A stretch of 64,000 nt of DNA, from NCBI GenBank assembly GCA_014706295.1, contig JACSVZ010000008.1, forward strand, positions 496,001 to 560,000. The letters run 5' to 3'. The notes under the pieces are model-generated. The model had not been told where the DNA came from. It saw only the letters and a program-made list of their open reading frames with translations, and searched no databases. This stretch comes from Lycocorax pyrrhopterus obiensis. Taxonomy: Eukaryota > Chordata > Aves > Passeriformes > Paradisaeidae. Both the position numbers and the translations under genes were made by a program. Shown here piece after piece: positions 33,961-47,500 of the stretch. Position 1 is the first letter of the stretch. Every line of letters begins with the position of its first letter.

Positions 33961-33969
33961 CTTGTTGTT

Positions 33970-33975
33970 TTTAAT
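33970..33975 (-). terminator. TUBGCP2 polyadenylation signal
   Basis: The - strand reads ATTAAA 170 nt past the TUBGCP2 stop codon, in an A/T-rich pocket. Confidence 0.55.
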
Positions 33976-34144
33976 TTGTTTTACAACACACAAACACATC
34001 ATTGTACAACAGTAAAAACAAACGCACGCCGACCAAACCCCCAAACCATTACAACCATCTCAGGAGAGCCAACACTCCCCCGTGTCTCTGGCCGCCCCTC
34101 AGGGTTGGTTTTCGGGCAGCGGGGCGGGTGTGGAGGGCTGGGGG

Positions 34145-37100
34145 TCACTGGGCGGGCACGGCCAGGCGGGGCAGCAGCGGCGGGGCCTTCTGGCTGCGCT
34201 CGGCCGACATGTGCTCCAGGCGCTCCGTGTAGAACCCGTTGAAGTCCAGCCTGAGGGACGAAACACACCCGAGGCGGGGGAGGCGTGAGCAGGAGCCTCT
34301 GCCAGGACACCCCCGGCGAGCTCTGGCCCCGCATGGGACGTCTGTGCTGTGCCACGGGTGTTGGTGGCACCTTCTCCTACCCGTGCCTCGATAGCAGGCC
34401 TTGGACAGGCCCTTCACAGTGCCACCTTTCCCAGGGAAATGTATCAGGAACACGTCCCAAAGACATTGGGAAGGACCAAATGCTCACAGCTCTTCTCCAG
34501 CCCACACAGAGGTGTCCTGTGCGCACAAGGGATCCTCAGTGTCTGCAGTCCCCAGCACTCCTTCAGCCCAGAGTTCACCAGCACTGAACTCCCACGTGAA
34601 ATCCTCACAGAACCACAAAACGCTGGGGTCTCCATCCCCACCACCTCCTGGCTAACACCGGGATGCTTCCCACGCATCCACAGCTCACCAACATGAGCAA
34701 CTGGTCGGAAGATGCCCAGCCACAACCACGAGTGATACCTGGAAACGCCTCTCCGAAGGAGGCAACACCAGGGACACCACAATCCCACCTCCCTGATAAC
34801 CCAAAATGGTGCCACCCAGCTCCGAGCCGGCTGCGACCTTCCCGTGGCAGAGCCCAAAGCACCCCCAGCCCGTGCACTCGTGTGCCCTGGATCACCGAGC
34901 AGCCAACGCAAGCCCGTGAATCACACAAAAGTTACTCTCTCCCTTTCTCAAATTAGGCTGCTCCAGTACCAACTGAATGGGCACAATATTTGAGTTTCAT
35001 GTTGCTTAACAACCTCACACAAACGGCAACAAATTGTTCCTTGACATTTTTTGGTGTCTGCAGAAAACAGAGCCTCGACAGATGGAATTTATCTGTTGCT
35101 CTCTCCTGGTTGAAAAGCTTTACATTGCTTTCGTCCTCTAGGAGTTGTACCAGGGAAACCTGACACTGAGGTGAGAGTGTTGACCAAGTTTTGATTCAAA
35201 CACAAGGCCAGGACTCGTTGCTTTGAGGACCTGTTCCATTTCCAAAGCTGCTTCTTTCCCAGCTCAGTGACTTGCAGATTTTGCTTGGCTTCCCTTTCAG
35301 CCGCTTTTAGTTTTAAGTGATCTGTGATAACCATTTCTTCACAATTTGTGTGGTGCTTCCTCAGCATGTGCTTATATGGCAGTTTCTTGCTTTGTGGCTA
35401 GATTGAGTGCAGGTTGCACCACTTCACATATCCTGGTGATCTACTCTGAGCTCAGTTTCCTCCGGGCTGGTAAAGGAACTGATAACCACACTGATGTATA
35501 AGATTACTAACAGTGTGGACTTAACTAATCCTTCTGACAAAGCCCTCTCTGCTGTAGTTCTGCTTTTCACTCCTGGGATGTGAAGGAGTGACTGGAGAGT
35601 TCCTGCTGTTGCCAACCCTCTGTCAGCACTCCCAAGGAAACGGCTGGAGCTGTGTCAGGGGAGGTTTAGGTTGGATATCAGGGAAAGGTTCTTCCCCCAG
35701 AGGGTGCTGGGCACTGCCCAGGCTCCCCAGGGAATGGGCACGGCCCCGAGGCTGCCAGAGCTCCGGGAGCGTTTGGACAGCGCTGCCAGGGATGCCCAGG
35801 GTGGGGTTATTGGGGTGTCTGTGCAGGAACAGGGGCTGGATCCATGATCCCTGTGGGACCCTCTCAGCTCAGGATATTCTCTGATTCTATTCTATGACAC
35901 ACCTGAGCAGGACTTGGGCACACCAGAGATCTGTCACCTGTGAGCTCTGAAGGAAACCCTCTGGATCTCCATCTCCTATTGTTTGATGCCACAAATAAAA
36001 TGGTTGTGCCTCAATTACTCAGTACTACAAAATGATTAAGCCAGGATCAAATAAACGATGAGCAAGTACCACAATGTGAACAAAAGGGCCATTTTGTTAT
36101 TTATCTGACGTGTTGATGATCTCTGTTGGAAAGCAGTCCTATAAAAAGGTTATAAATTAGAGGAAAAGAGCGATATGTCTTACAAACTCTTCCTTATAAA
36201 CTCTCTCTGTCAAATATGTTATTTCAGATGGCAACTGCCTCCACTCTGCTTCTCGGGTTCCTGTTGCCATAGAGCCCAGGCCTTGAGCCAACAACCCCTC
36301 CAAACTGAATGGGAGCTAAATGTCACCTCTGGGCATTCACCGTGGGGCTCCCACCCTTTAAATCACCCCTGAGCAGCCTATGGGATTGGACAGGCAGGAA
36401 CCATGGGCTGTTAACATCCAGGATTTCTGCTAAGGAAATGGGAACATCTGGGTTGACAGGAAAGGTCCAGCATGTCCAATGTCTTGGTGAAGACTCAAGT
36501 GATCCCAGAGAATCCAAACTAGGGGGGGACATGATAGTGATGACAGTCCAGGTGGCATAAGGACTGGGGCATGGAAATAAGGGAGGGCAAAGGACCCGGG
36601 CCCTCCTCTGAGCCTCTGGCTGCAGCTGAGGTCACTGTCCTCAGCATAAACCATGGACAGAAGCACTGCGTCATCACACTTCTCCTTTCCCAGGAGGCAG
36701 GAAGTGCTGGTTGCAAAACCCAACCTCTCTGTATTTGGAAGAACCAGCCGCAGAGGTCTCACAGCTCAGGAGTCACATGCTGAGGCCCCAGTGTGGGCTG
36801 TGACACTGATGGACAGCTCCTGGCTGTGGCAACGCGGGCAGGGTGCACAGGCAGGCTGTGGGGTGCACCACCTGCTTGTCCTGCTGTCCTGGCACGTGTG
36901 TGGCCTTCACACCACGACAAGAGCAGGTAATTTGGTCTTCAGCGCGGTGCTGGCCGTGCCCTGTGTGCCCTGGGATCATGGAGCGAGCTGCCATCAAGGT
37001 CTCCTGGATGCAGCACCATGAGCAGGCCCCTCCGTCAGAACTGGTGCTGGAGGTGGCAAAAATGTGAGTGCTGGATAAAGAAGGCAGAGCTGGAGCACTG

Positions 37101-40100
37101 AGGAGCAGTAAATGCTCCTGCCTGGGGGACTCAGCTGCTTGTGGCCCCACTCCCTGAATCTAACCTGAGTCTGGATGCTCCTGTGACACCCAGGAGGGGT
37201 GGCAGCCAGGGAAGAGAGAGAGCTTAATCCTGCCAGCCTTTTCCTACAGACGGATCCTGCCTGTGACCTCCAACAGCCCGGGATGCCCAGGCAGATGAAG
37301 GGTGATGAAAAACATTGAGAAGCCACACCAGCCTTTCCCAAAAGGTTCTGCAGAGACTTTGCTGTCCTGGTTAGTCCTGAAAGAAACAGCAACCAATTGT
37401 ACAGCTGGGGCCTGCACTCACAGCCATAAAATCAGGTTTTTGGAGAATTTCCAAGAGGAGGAGGAGACCTCTGACTCTGGTCACTTCAGAGATGGAGCAA
37501 ACCAGAGTTCTTAGGGCTGTAGAGAAGGGTTCCTCACCTACATTCCCATTCCAGGGACTCAGGGGCTGGGCAAACATGTGGCAGTAGCTGCACAACAAGT
37601 TCCCAAAAGAAAAGGACGACTGGAAGCGCAGTCTCCAGTGGGAATACCTCACCTAACAGAGTTTGCAGAGCACCAGGAGTCCTGACAGCCCTGTCAGATG
37701 CTGTCAGAAACAGCACCAGGAGGGGACAACAATCTCCTTAAAAAACATTTGTGAAACATTTCCTCCCTCTCTGCTTTCAGGTGTAGCACATCTCAACAGA
37801 GGTGTGAGGGTTATCAGCCAGCCATAAAAGATATCCAGTACAGATGGACTTCTGGGAACAGAACTTCCAGGGCTTTTTTTACTGAAAAACCAGCAAAACT
37901 TCCATCTCCTCTCTCTCCCCTATCCTGTGTACCTGACTTTTACGTATTTCTGAAGGAATTTTGATTTCCAAGAAGCTGCTTATTTAAATAAATGCAATAT
38001 GGGAACTCAAAATAGACACTTCATGATCAAACCTTTGCATGATTTTCTTATCTTGGAATACTTACGCTGTATTTGGAAATTGGTTTATTCACTGTCTCCA
38101 CAGTGAGACAATCCCCAGGAAAACTCACACTACATTGACAATATTAATGGGCAAATGTCACATAATTCAAAGGAATGTGTTTTGGGGTTTTTCTAAAGCC
38201 TTGGGTTGAAGTGCAAAGCAGTGTCTAATGATAGAATGGTCTGGGCTGGAGGGGACCTCAAAGCCCATCTCACTCCACCCCCTGCCACGGGCAGAGACAC
38301 CTTCCACTGTCCCAGGCTGCTCAGAGCTCCTAAATACACACATTTCTCAGTGATCGTCAGCACTTCCTGAGCTGAATGTGGGACCCACGGGAGGGGCAGG
38401 AACAGACAGAAAAGGCCTGGCTCACCTGTAGATGATGTTGAGCATGCTGTGCTCGCAGTCATTGGTGCTGTACACGCTCAGTTTGTCCAGGAGGTCCAGC
38501 AGATGTGTGGAGAAATTGCTGTCAAACTTGTTGATGGTGGCTTCAAAGCCAGATGTGAGGTGCAGGCTGTCAGCATGCTCTGCTAAAAGCTGCCAAGACA
38601 AAGGCAGAGCGGCCCCATGTGTTTGCTGATCTGCACTTGCCACGGGGCTGCAAGTATTCCCTCCGTTCCCTAACCTGCCCAGAAATACTGCCACAAAACT
38701 TCACAGTTGCTCAGCCTCTGAAATAAATCTTTCCAAGTCCTTGGTAGTTAAAAGCCCTGCTGTGCCCAGCCTGGGAGAAGCCCAGAGTAGGTCCCAGCTG
38801 AGTTATCCACAAATATATGCTGCCATTGCTCGTTTTCAAGCAGGAGGAAAAGGCAGAAAACGTGTGTTGCCTAAGACAGGCTGTGACCTCTGGAGCACTG
38901 TGACTGCAGTGGTGATGCAGCTGTGTGCCAGAGGGGCTTCCAGAGGGACAGGAGGATCCGCTAGCCACGGAGCAAATCCCACGTGCATCTAGACAGAGAA
39001 TTACGGACAAGACAGATCCCCCAGGTATGAAAGCCATGGGCTGCAAAGAGCCCAGCTCACACCCAGGCAGAGCTCCGGGCATGGGAAAGTGCTGGCGTTG
39101 CAGAAAGCCTGGATGTGGCTCTGCACAGCTGAACACACAAGTGAAAACTCAAAACCCAGTGCAGGGGCTGCTGTGGGAGACAGGGTCTTCAAAGCAGACT
39201 TTGAGAACTCCAGCAGTGCTCCACGCTGCCCACAATTCCACAAAGTCTGTGCTTTTGGGGCCAGAGGGGCTCCAGAAACCAGGAAGGGCTATCTGCAAGT
39301 GGCCACCCTGGTCCCCCCGTGTCCCACCTTGTTGGTCAGCTTCTTCTTGGCAGCCTCCTCAGCGCGCTCCTCGTCCGTGGGTGGGCCCAGCATGGTGCCG
39401 TGCTCCAGGGTGAGCCTCTCCATCTCACTGTCCAGCTTCATGCTCTGGGTGAACCTCTGGCAAGGGCACAGCGTTGGGGACATGCTCACAGCCCGCTTTT
39501 TCCATCGCAGCAAAGCACGAGACCCCGTTCTGCCCACCCTAACTCCCAGGACAGCTGACTCTGAGGCTGAATTCACCAAGTTGATACACAGATCTCCCTA
39601 AACCCACAGGAAAGTGGGTTTTATAAAAGCTGTGGGCTCCCTAATGCTGGCTGGAATGTGCCCATCACCTCACCCTCAAGAGAGTGTCTCTACAGAGCAC
39701 TACAACTTCAAGAGAGGGAATTTGGTCCATATGAACCTGATCTCAACACGGAAAAAGGAGGATTTTGTGGAGTTAGAAGCCACAGAAACCCTTTGGGAGA
39801 GGGTGTGAGCTGTCAAGCCCTAAAGTTGCTGACAGAGGGGACAGAGGCTCGTCCACGTGGGGCTGGCAAAGGCACTGCCAGGGCTGGCAGTGGCACGGGG
39901 AGGCTGCACACACCTGCATGCAGTTGGTGAACATGACACACACAGACATCAGCTTGGAGAAGATCTTGAGCAGCTCTGGGTTGGTGAGCATGCAGTCCTT
40001 GAGGCAGTTGTCCAGGAAGCTCGTGTGGTGGCTCAGGACATCGTCGATGTTGGATGCCTGTGACAATGACAAACCAAACCAGGGCTGCTGTGCTGCTCTG

Positions 40101-41456
40101 CCCAAAGCTCCATCCCAGCACCCTGCCTCTGACAGGGACCCCTCAGAGCGAGAAACTCCTCGTGTACCTCCCAGAAACATCCTGAGGTGGAGACTGCATC
40201 TGTATTACTGCCTTTAACAGCCCCCCACAGGCTTCAAACCTCACATCACCTCCTCACGAATCGTGCTTGCTTTAATCACCCAAACCCTCCCCTGGAAAGG
40301 ATGGAGCTCTCTGCTTCATGAACTTGCATTTCCTTTGTTTTTAAATCTGCTTGTCATGGCCACTCCCACCTTCACAAGCTCAGTAAAGTCAGCGAAAACA
40401 AGAGGAAAACAGAAAAAACAAACCAAAGAATCTTAAATGTCAATAAACTTATCATTAAAACATACAGGTTGTTCAGAAATATGCTTTAGGAGCCAATAAG
40501 GAGCTGGGACATGCAGTGTTGCAAGGATTCTGTAGGGATTTTTTGTTCATCTCTGCTACTTCAAGAGGCTGTTCCAGTCTTGAGTTTTAAATGATAGATT
40601 CAAACTCCCTCTCACTCTGTACAGTTACGGGACGTGCTGAAGCTCGGAACACAAGTCAAGCCTAGGAAAGAAGCACAGGACTAAAACTGCCACGGCATCC
40701 ACACTGCTCCAGCAGGACCCGTGCAGGAAACCCCTCCCATATCCCTTCAAGCTACTGCAGAACAGGCATAAATGCAGCTTTCTAATGCCACGAGCATGAT
40801 GATGAAGTTGTGTTGATGAAGACAATGATGTTGTGAAGATGAAGATCCCAGTTATAATTTAAGGAAGAGAGCACCTTATCTTCAAGTGAAAATGCACAAC
40901 AGAGAAGCGTGACAAATCAAATGCACCATGAGGCACTACATGAGACCAGTGAGGATCATCCTTTTCCCTCCTAAAATACAAATGAAAGGGAAAAACAGGG
41001 ACAGGGTAACTTCAACAACTGCCTCCGTGCAAGTAAAGTAAACTGAGTGTTGTATTTTGCAAACCTAAACTTGCAACAGAATCAAGAAGTAAGTACAACT
41101 CCCAGATTATCCAGGAGCTTGACATATGAACTCTTCTCATTCAGAAGTTCTTGCCAAGAACATGCAGAAATGCTCACAATGCTAGACCTGCTCCCTCCTG
41201 TGAATTCTCCAGGAAAAAGGATGACAGGGCATCAAAAAATGTTGGTTAGCTGACCCCAGAACAAATCCTAAGGGCACAATAAGAACTAAGGCGGGATCAG
41301 CTGACGCTGAAGATCCACAAGGGTCATCAGACAGCTGCCAAGAGCTGATTGCAGGGGTGTTGGGCTGTTTGGTACCTCAGATGAATGTTTTTCAGGGTGT
41401 AAGAGGAAAAAGATGTGCAACCCAGAACTGTCTGATCACAGGGTGACTATCAGAGG

Positions 41457-41500
<44 letters not shown>

Positions 41501-44500
41501 GTAATATGAAGAAAGGCCCTGCTTTATACCAAACATTCCCAGCATGCCAGTCCTTGGTAGTTCCTCGGAAGGGAAAGCACACACTCCACTTCTAAGAGCA
41601 CTGTAAGCCAGCCAAGGATTCAGCTGGAGATGCCTGGACTGGTTTATGATCTTTGCACTCTGCATCCACCTTCCTTTCCCACAACTCTTTCTCCTGTGTA
41701 CGGGAACGTCGAGCAGAACCTGCCTTTACATAACAGGGTGTGAGCTGGGCAGAGCAGCACAGGAGCAGGGGGATGCAGCACAGGAAAGGGATGTAGGGCT
41801 AATCAAGCAGGAAGGTGATGCAGAACACCAGCACTCTGCAACGTGGCAGGAACAGCAGCTCCCGGATATTTAAATGCCTCCAACAAAATCAACAGACACC
41901 TGCAGCCACTGGAAATAGGTGTTTTTTCCCCTGTATTGCATTTGTTAAGACTTCCATTCCAACTTCACTCACCAGCTTCAGGTTCTTCTCCAGAATGTGC
42001 CATGTCGGCTCCATCACTTCAAACATCATGTAATACTGGATATTCTGCACAAAATTCAGCATCCGCTGCCGCAGTGTGAAAGCACCAGCAAACCTAGGGG
42101 AGAAATCACACCCACACAGCTCAGAGCTAGCAAATGCCACGGAGAACTATCACCAGGCTTGCACAGCCAAGCAGAGCTAAATATTTCTGTCCTAGCAAAT
42201 TCCTTGCTGCAGTGTGAGAGGGATTGGAAAGTCACTGCAAACCATCTCTGATTGTTTTCCACAGCTTTCCCTCCATTAGTAGAGTCAGACTTTTGAAACT
42301 GTCATAGACTTTAAATATTTGCTTATATAAAACTAAAATTTTGATATTAAATATTAAAGCAACTTTACAAACAACTATTGAGTGAAACCTAAAATGTACA
42401 AATTGACCTCTCTGAGCCTGTAAGACATTTGTAAGGATCTTTTTCACCTCAGTATTGTCTGAGCCATGTCATGAGGTATCTGATTAGCAAGGAGACCCAA
42501 AACTGAAAGGAAAAAAAAAAAAAGGCTGTACCACTTAGCTGAATGCAGGGAGAACTGCTTGGCTGTCTTATTGCTGATCCAAACATTGCACAGCTGCCTT
42601 TCCACGTGCTTGCAGTAGAACATGTGTCTGAAAAGCATCTGGTACCTTGTCAGTGCTTTCCTGGAAAGAAAGGAGAAGCCCATCCAGATGAAGGCCTGTT
42701 CTGATTGACAGACTAAGCTGTGAAGGCTGAGGCTGCTCAGAGGTAAAGAGACTTTACACAATATGTTCCCCACGCCTTCAGACGCGCGCAGATCTGCGCT
42801 GAACCGAAGCAGGAGAGTCACATTTGCAACCATCCCAAAGAATTCCTCTCCAAGGAGACCCTCCTCCGTATTTCCTGCCAGTGGGTACATCACCAGCCCC
42901 CTTAATTCCCTCGAGCTCCATGCAGGGGTCACTCACACAGGGGCTGGGAGGGAGCGTTCAAAGCCTGTGGTCTTGTACCCGCCGCGCTAAGGCTGTGATG
43001 GTCACCCAAGAATTCACCAGGATTTTAGAATTCACCCAAGAATTTACCGAGATTTTCTAAAAAAGGGGAGAAAAAGCTGTCGCCAAGCTACAGGCAGCAT
43101 TACCCCATCAGCAATGCACTGCCACAAGCAGATGGGGCTGCTTATTTATAGCTCCGGGACTGGATTCAGGTCTGTGCTCAGACACTTGGGCGTAGGTGTC
43201 TGCAGAGCTCCAGTCGATACAGTTCAGGAAACCTTACCAAATCCTATTTTCACTTCCATAGCTACCACCAGAGCTAACACACTCTGCTGGGAAGGAAGGG
43301 ACAAAATTCCCAAAGCGTCGCGTCGTTAGGAAAGGCTCACTGATCCAACGGAATTTTTAGAGGGGAAATTAAGGGAGGATTTAATTGCTGGCATTTAGCA
43401 ATTTGAAATCTGCCCCTCTGTTCATGCAGTGCTGCTTGTCCCATTTGCTTGTGGCTCAAGGCAGTGTTTCTCCAGGGAAACAAGAGGCAAATCCCTGCAG
43501 AAAAATGAACCACTCAGTCCCTCACAACTCAGTTAAATGCACAATAGCCTGTTACAGTAGCAACAGCCCGTATCCTTTGAGTCTGCAACCTCAGCAAGTG
43601 CATTTTTTTCTGCTCTCCAGGTTTGAGGAATGTTTGATTTTTGCATGGAAGACCTCTTGTGAGAGTACCTGCCTGTTTTTCCTTCGGTGGATTGATGCCT
43701 CACCTGTTGATGATGAGGGACAGAGGCCACTTCACAATGTAGTCGAAAGAAAAGGCCTCCAGGCCGCTGAGGGTGAGCTCTGTGGGGTCTGCACTGATGA
43801 TGGCCTTCTCCTGCTTTGTTTCTATGGCCAATACTCTCAGGAGCTGCGTGATGAGGTCATGGGGCATCAAGTCGATCTGTAAAGGAAGAGCAGGAAAAAA
43901 ATGAAGCCACAGGATACCCACAAGTACTGTGGAACAACAGGCAAGGTGCCCATGGTCAGAGTCACTCTCCAGTCATCAGACCAACCTAGGAAGCAGCACG
44001 TTCTCTCAGGCACACAGACGTCCCCAAACCACGGCAGGCCTTCTGCTCAAAGTCAATTCTCTTCTGCTTCCACCCATTCTCACCTTTAAATCATCCTTGA
44101 AAGGATCAGTGTTGGCTGTGCTCATTCTCAGGGCTAATTCCAGCAGAGCCTCCAGTCTTGTCGTTATGATGTCATCTACAGGCTTCTTAAGTTCCTCTTC
44201 TGTCAGATCCATGAAGTGAACAAAAAAGTCCCCTTGATCCATCAGGAAATAGTGTTTTATTGATCTGCCCAAGAAAACGAAGGGACAACTGATTACTTTC
44301 CTTAAAGCCCGGGTTAATCCATATCAAACCTGAAGGAACAAATGCGATCAATTCAACGAGCCTGTGGGGTTTGATCACAAAATGTTTCTCCTCCTGGAGA
44401 GCACACAGCCATAAATAACCAGTTTGGACTAGTCTTTTATGGCTGTCTCCTCCTCCCTACCCCCTCAGTCAGGACGCTTCCATGCAGTCAGACCAGGGCT

Positions 44501-47500
44501 GCTGCTGTTCTTTCTTTTGCCTAGAAAAATGCAAAAAAAGCCCTAGGTGTGTGGGGTGCAGGCTCCTGCTGCTGTCCTGAACAACTCCCAGATCACCTCC
44601 AGCCGAGGGGCAGCGGCCAGTTCCGAGCAGAATCCTGGACTCCTCTCACTGAACAAACATCTGTGCCGATTTTTGTAAGTCCAGCTGTAACAGGACACAT
44701 TAACTTTGATCTTCACCTGGCACCAGGGAGAGTTACCTGCAGTGGGAACAGAGCTTGGAAGGAGCTCCGGGGTGAGCCTGAGGATTCACCAAGTGCCCGG
44801 CCAGAGATCACACGTGGTAACTGCAGGCTTTGGAGCAGAAAGAGGAGCAGCACAGCTGTAACACAGTGTGGCTCCACACTCCTGATCTGACTGGGCTAGA
44901 CAAAGCCCTGACCTAGTTTTGGCAACAGCCTTCCAAGGAAGTCGGACCAGAGACCCCCAGACATCCTTCCCACTCAACATTTCTATCATTTTAGGCGCTT
45001 TTTTTTCCCCTCCTCTGGGAAAAAAAACCCAAATCTTATTTTTTAGGTCAACCTTTCTAAATGGAAATAGAGAGAACACCTTGGTAATATCCCAAGAGAA
45101 CAGAGCTAACTTCAAAAATTTACGTTCCTTAGCAGAACCAATCTACTTATCATGCATTAAGTAAAGTAAATCAAACCTTAGGTGAGCCACCAGCTCTTTC
45201 TCCTCCATCAGGAAGTCCAGAAGAACTTTGCTGGCATAGTTATATGCTTTTTCTATTTGTTCCACATAGGCTCTCTCTTTTAAAGTGTAGATGACCTCTT
45301 TGGCCACAGGGCAGGTGACATCTCGCCCACATTCCCGCACAACATTTAAGTATTTCCCTGAAAGTAAAAAGAATGATCCATATTCATACCTGCTGTACAG
45401 CCAACAGGGAAACTTCCACACCACTCCCTTCAAGAGGAAGGCATGCTGAGAAATGTTTACACTACGTTGTGCTGAAAGCTGGAAAGGATTGAGGCACCTT
45501 TCAAAAGATGATACAGAATTTTAAATTGGGCACCTGATATCACATTTAAGGGGATTTAGGAATGGTTTTGTTTCCCAGTGGTGACAAAACATCTCTGCAG
45601 GCAGCCTGAAGCACTGCAGATCTGCTTCACGAGTCACTTTTGGAGGGTTTTGTACGAGGATAAGAGGTTGAATGATTCATTTAACGCCCCAAATTAACAC
45701 TCAGATGGTCAAACCTCAGCTGCCCAGCTCCATCCAGCTAGAAAACCTACCCACAGAACAGCAGTGAGACAGACAGCTCCCCTTGCTGCTGCTTCCCACG
45801 TGTTATTGGATTAATGGGATTTGGGTTTTTTTACATCTGACTCTTCTGTTGCTCCCAGTTCAGCAAGACAACCCCATAAAGCGCCAAGGCACGGTGACAT
45901 TTCCTGTCTCTTTACACAAGGGATGGCAGTGCTTGTCTCCAAGTTCCCCTCACATCAGAAGCACCCACCTGTGCTTAGGATTTTGTCAGCCATTTTCTGC
46001 AGGAAGGAGGGAATCTGTTGCTGAACAACAGTGTATCTCTGATCCCAGTACTTGTCATTATAGTCCTCCTGAATCTTCTCCTTCTGCAGCTCGTGCTCCT
46101 CCACCATGAACTCACTGAACAGTTAAAGCAGATGTTTAGGGGCAGGCAGTGGTACAATGAGCATTACCTTTTTTGACCTGCAAACTGGTAGTGTGATCTA
46201 TCAGAAATAAGGTCTCATGAGGACACATCCAAGCAAGAACTGAAATTAGTCTGTATGTGAAGCAAGAGGAAAAGCACTATGCAGTGTCTCTGATGATCTG
46301 CAGTGAGGAACAGAGTTCTGCAGAGCTCATAAACCAAGGCTAAACATTATCAGTTTGTCAGTGCAGGGGTGAGGAAACCGGCCTTTGTCCACCTTCTCAC
46401 CAGCACAAAGGCATTGATTTCAGATATTTTATCCTCAGCTTTGTCCCCACCTTAGGATGCTGAAAATGTGGGAAATAGAAATGCTGCAGAAACTATCAAA
46501 TACAGCAGAATGCTTCAAATGACTCTACAAAAGCCAAAACACTTCTGGGAGGGCTGTTTCAGGCCCCCAGGCAATGCAGACTCGACAGAGCAGATCAGTA
46601 CTGCTGAAGTTTTGCAGTGCATTTTCATTGCTTAACTGTTCTTTACCTGTAAGGATCATTAATGATGCCTCTATATATCCACTTTTCCAGGATCTCAAAG
46701 TAAGGCACGCTGGCTGCCTTGGTCAAATACAGGCACAGCTCCTGGGCCTGGCTGTCCCCCGTGTAATTGAAAGTCTTGTCATGGAGCAAGCTCAGGGTTG
46801 ATCCTCCCATGCACTCACCCTTATCCACAGAAGTAGCTGGAATTTAAAAATACCAATGTAAGCCACTTGCATCCTCAAAAGTCCTGAAACAAAAACCCCA
46901 AATGGTCCCTGGACTGGACGTGGCCCTCTGGGCAGCCTGCTGTAGCTGTAAGCAAGGGGCTGGACTAGGAACTTCCAGGGATTCCTTCTGGCTATACATC
47001 CACACACAGCTGGAGAGGAGTTTGGGAAGGAGCTGGGGAGAGGCAGCAGGAGTGGATACAACTGATGGGAAGGGCAAGGGCTGTGAAGGCAAAGGGCACA
47101 GAGGTGCCTCCTGACAGCTCCAGAGGCACATCCAGCCCTAGAGCCTGAACTCTCTTCTCCAGAAGAAGTGCAGTGCCCTCACAAGTACAATTCCCCTGGG
47201 CTTCCTTCTTCAATAAAACAGGAAATCAAAATGAGACATGCCCTGCCTGCTTGGCTACCCTGTACATTTCTCACAAGCTGTCAAAATGTTTAACGACTGC
47301 ATTTTGGAAATTTACCCAGGGAAGCCAGAATCTCCAGGGTCCTCATTGTGGGCTGGATGTAAAACCACAGTTTCTGCAGGGACAGGAGCCCCTGCCTCTG
47401 AAGATGCTCCAGCTGGGTAATTAAGATCATGTATTCCTTGATTAGAGTCCGCATGGCAGCAGCCAGAGCATGATTTACCTGTCCGTACTCGAAGGAAGAC

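Larger units (their letters stand above)
34251..38425 (-). other. Last TUBGCP2 intron (4.2 kb)
   Basis: Contains CR1 copies at 35645-35895 and 38229-38330. A - strand frame at 35089-35367 (92 codons, Lys/Gln-rich) lies in lower-GC sequence, and I do not recognise it. No other gene or RNA is seen. Confidence 0.6.
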
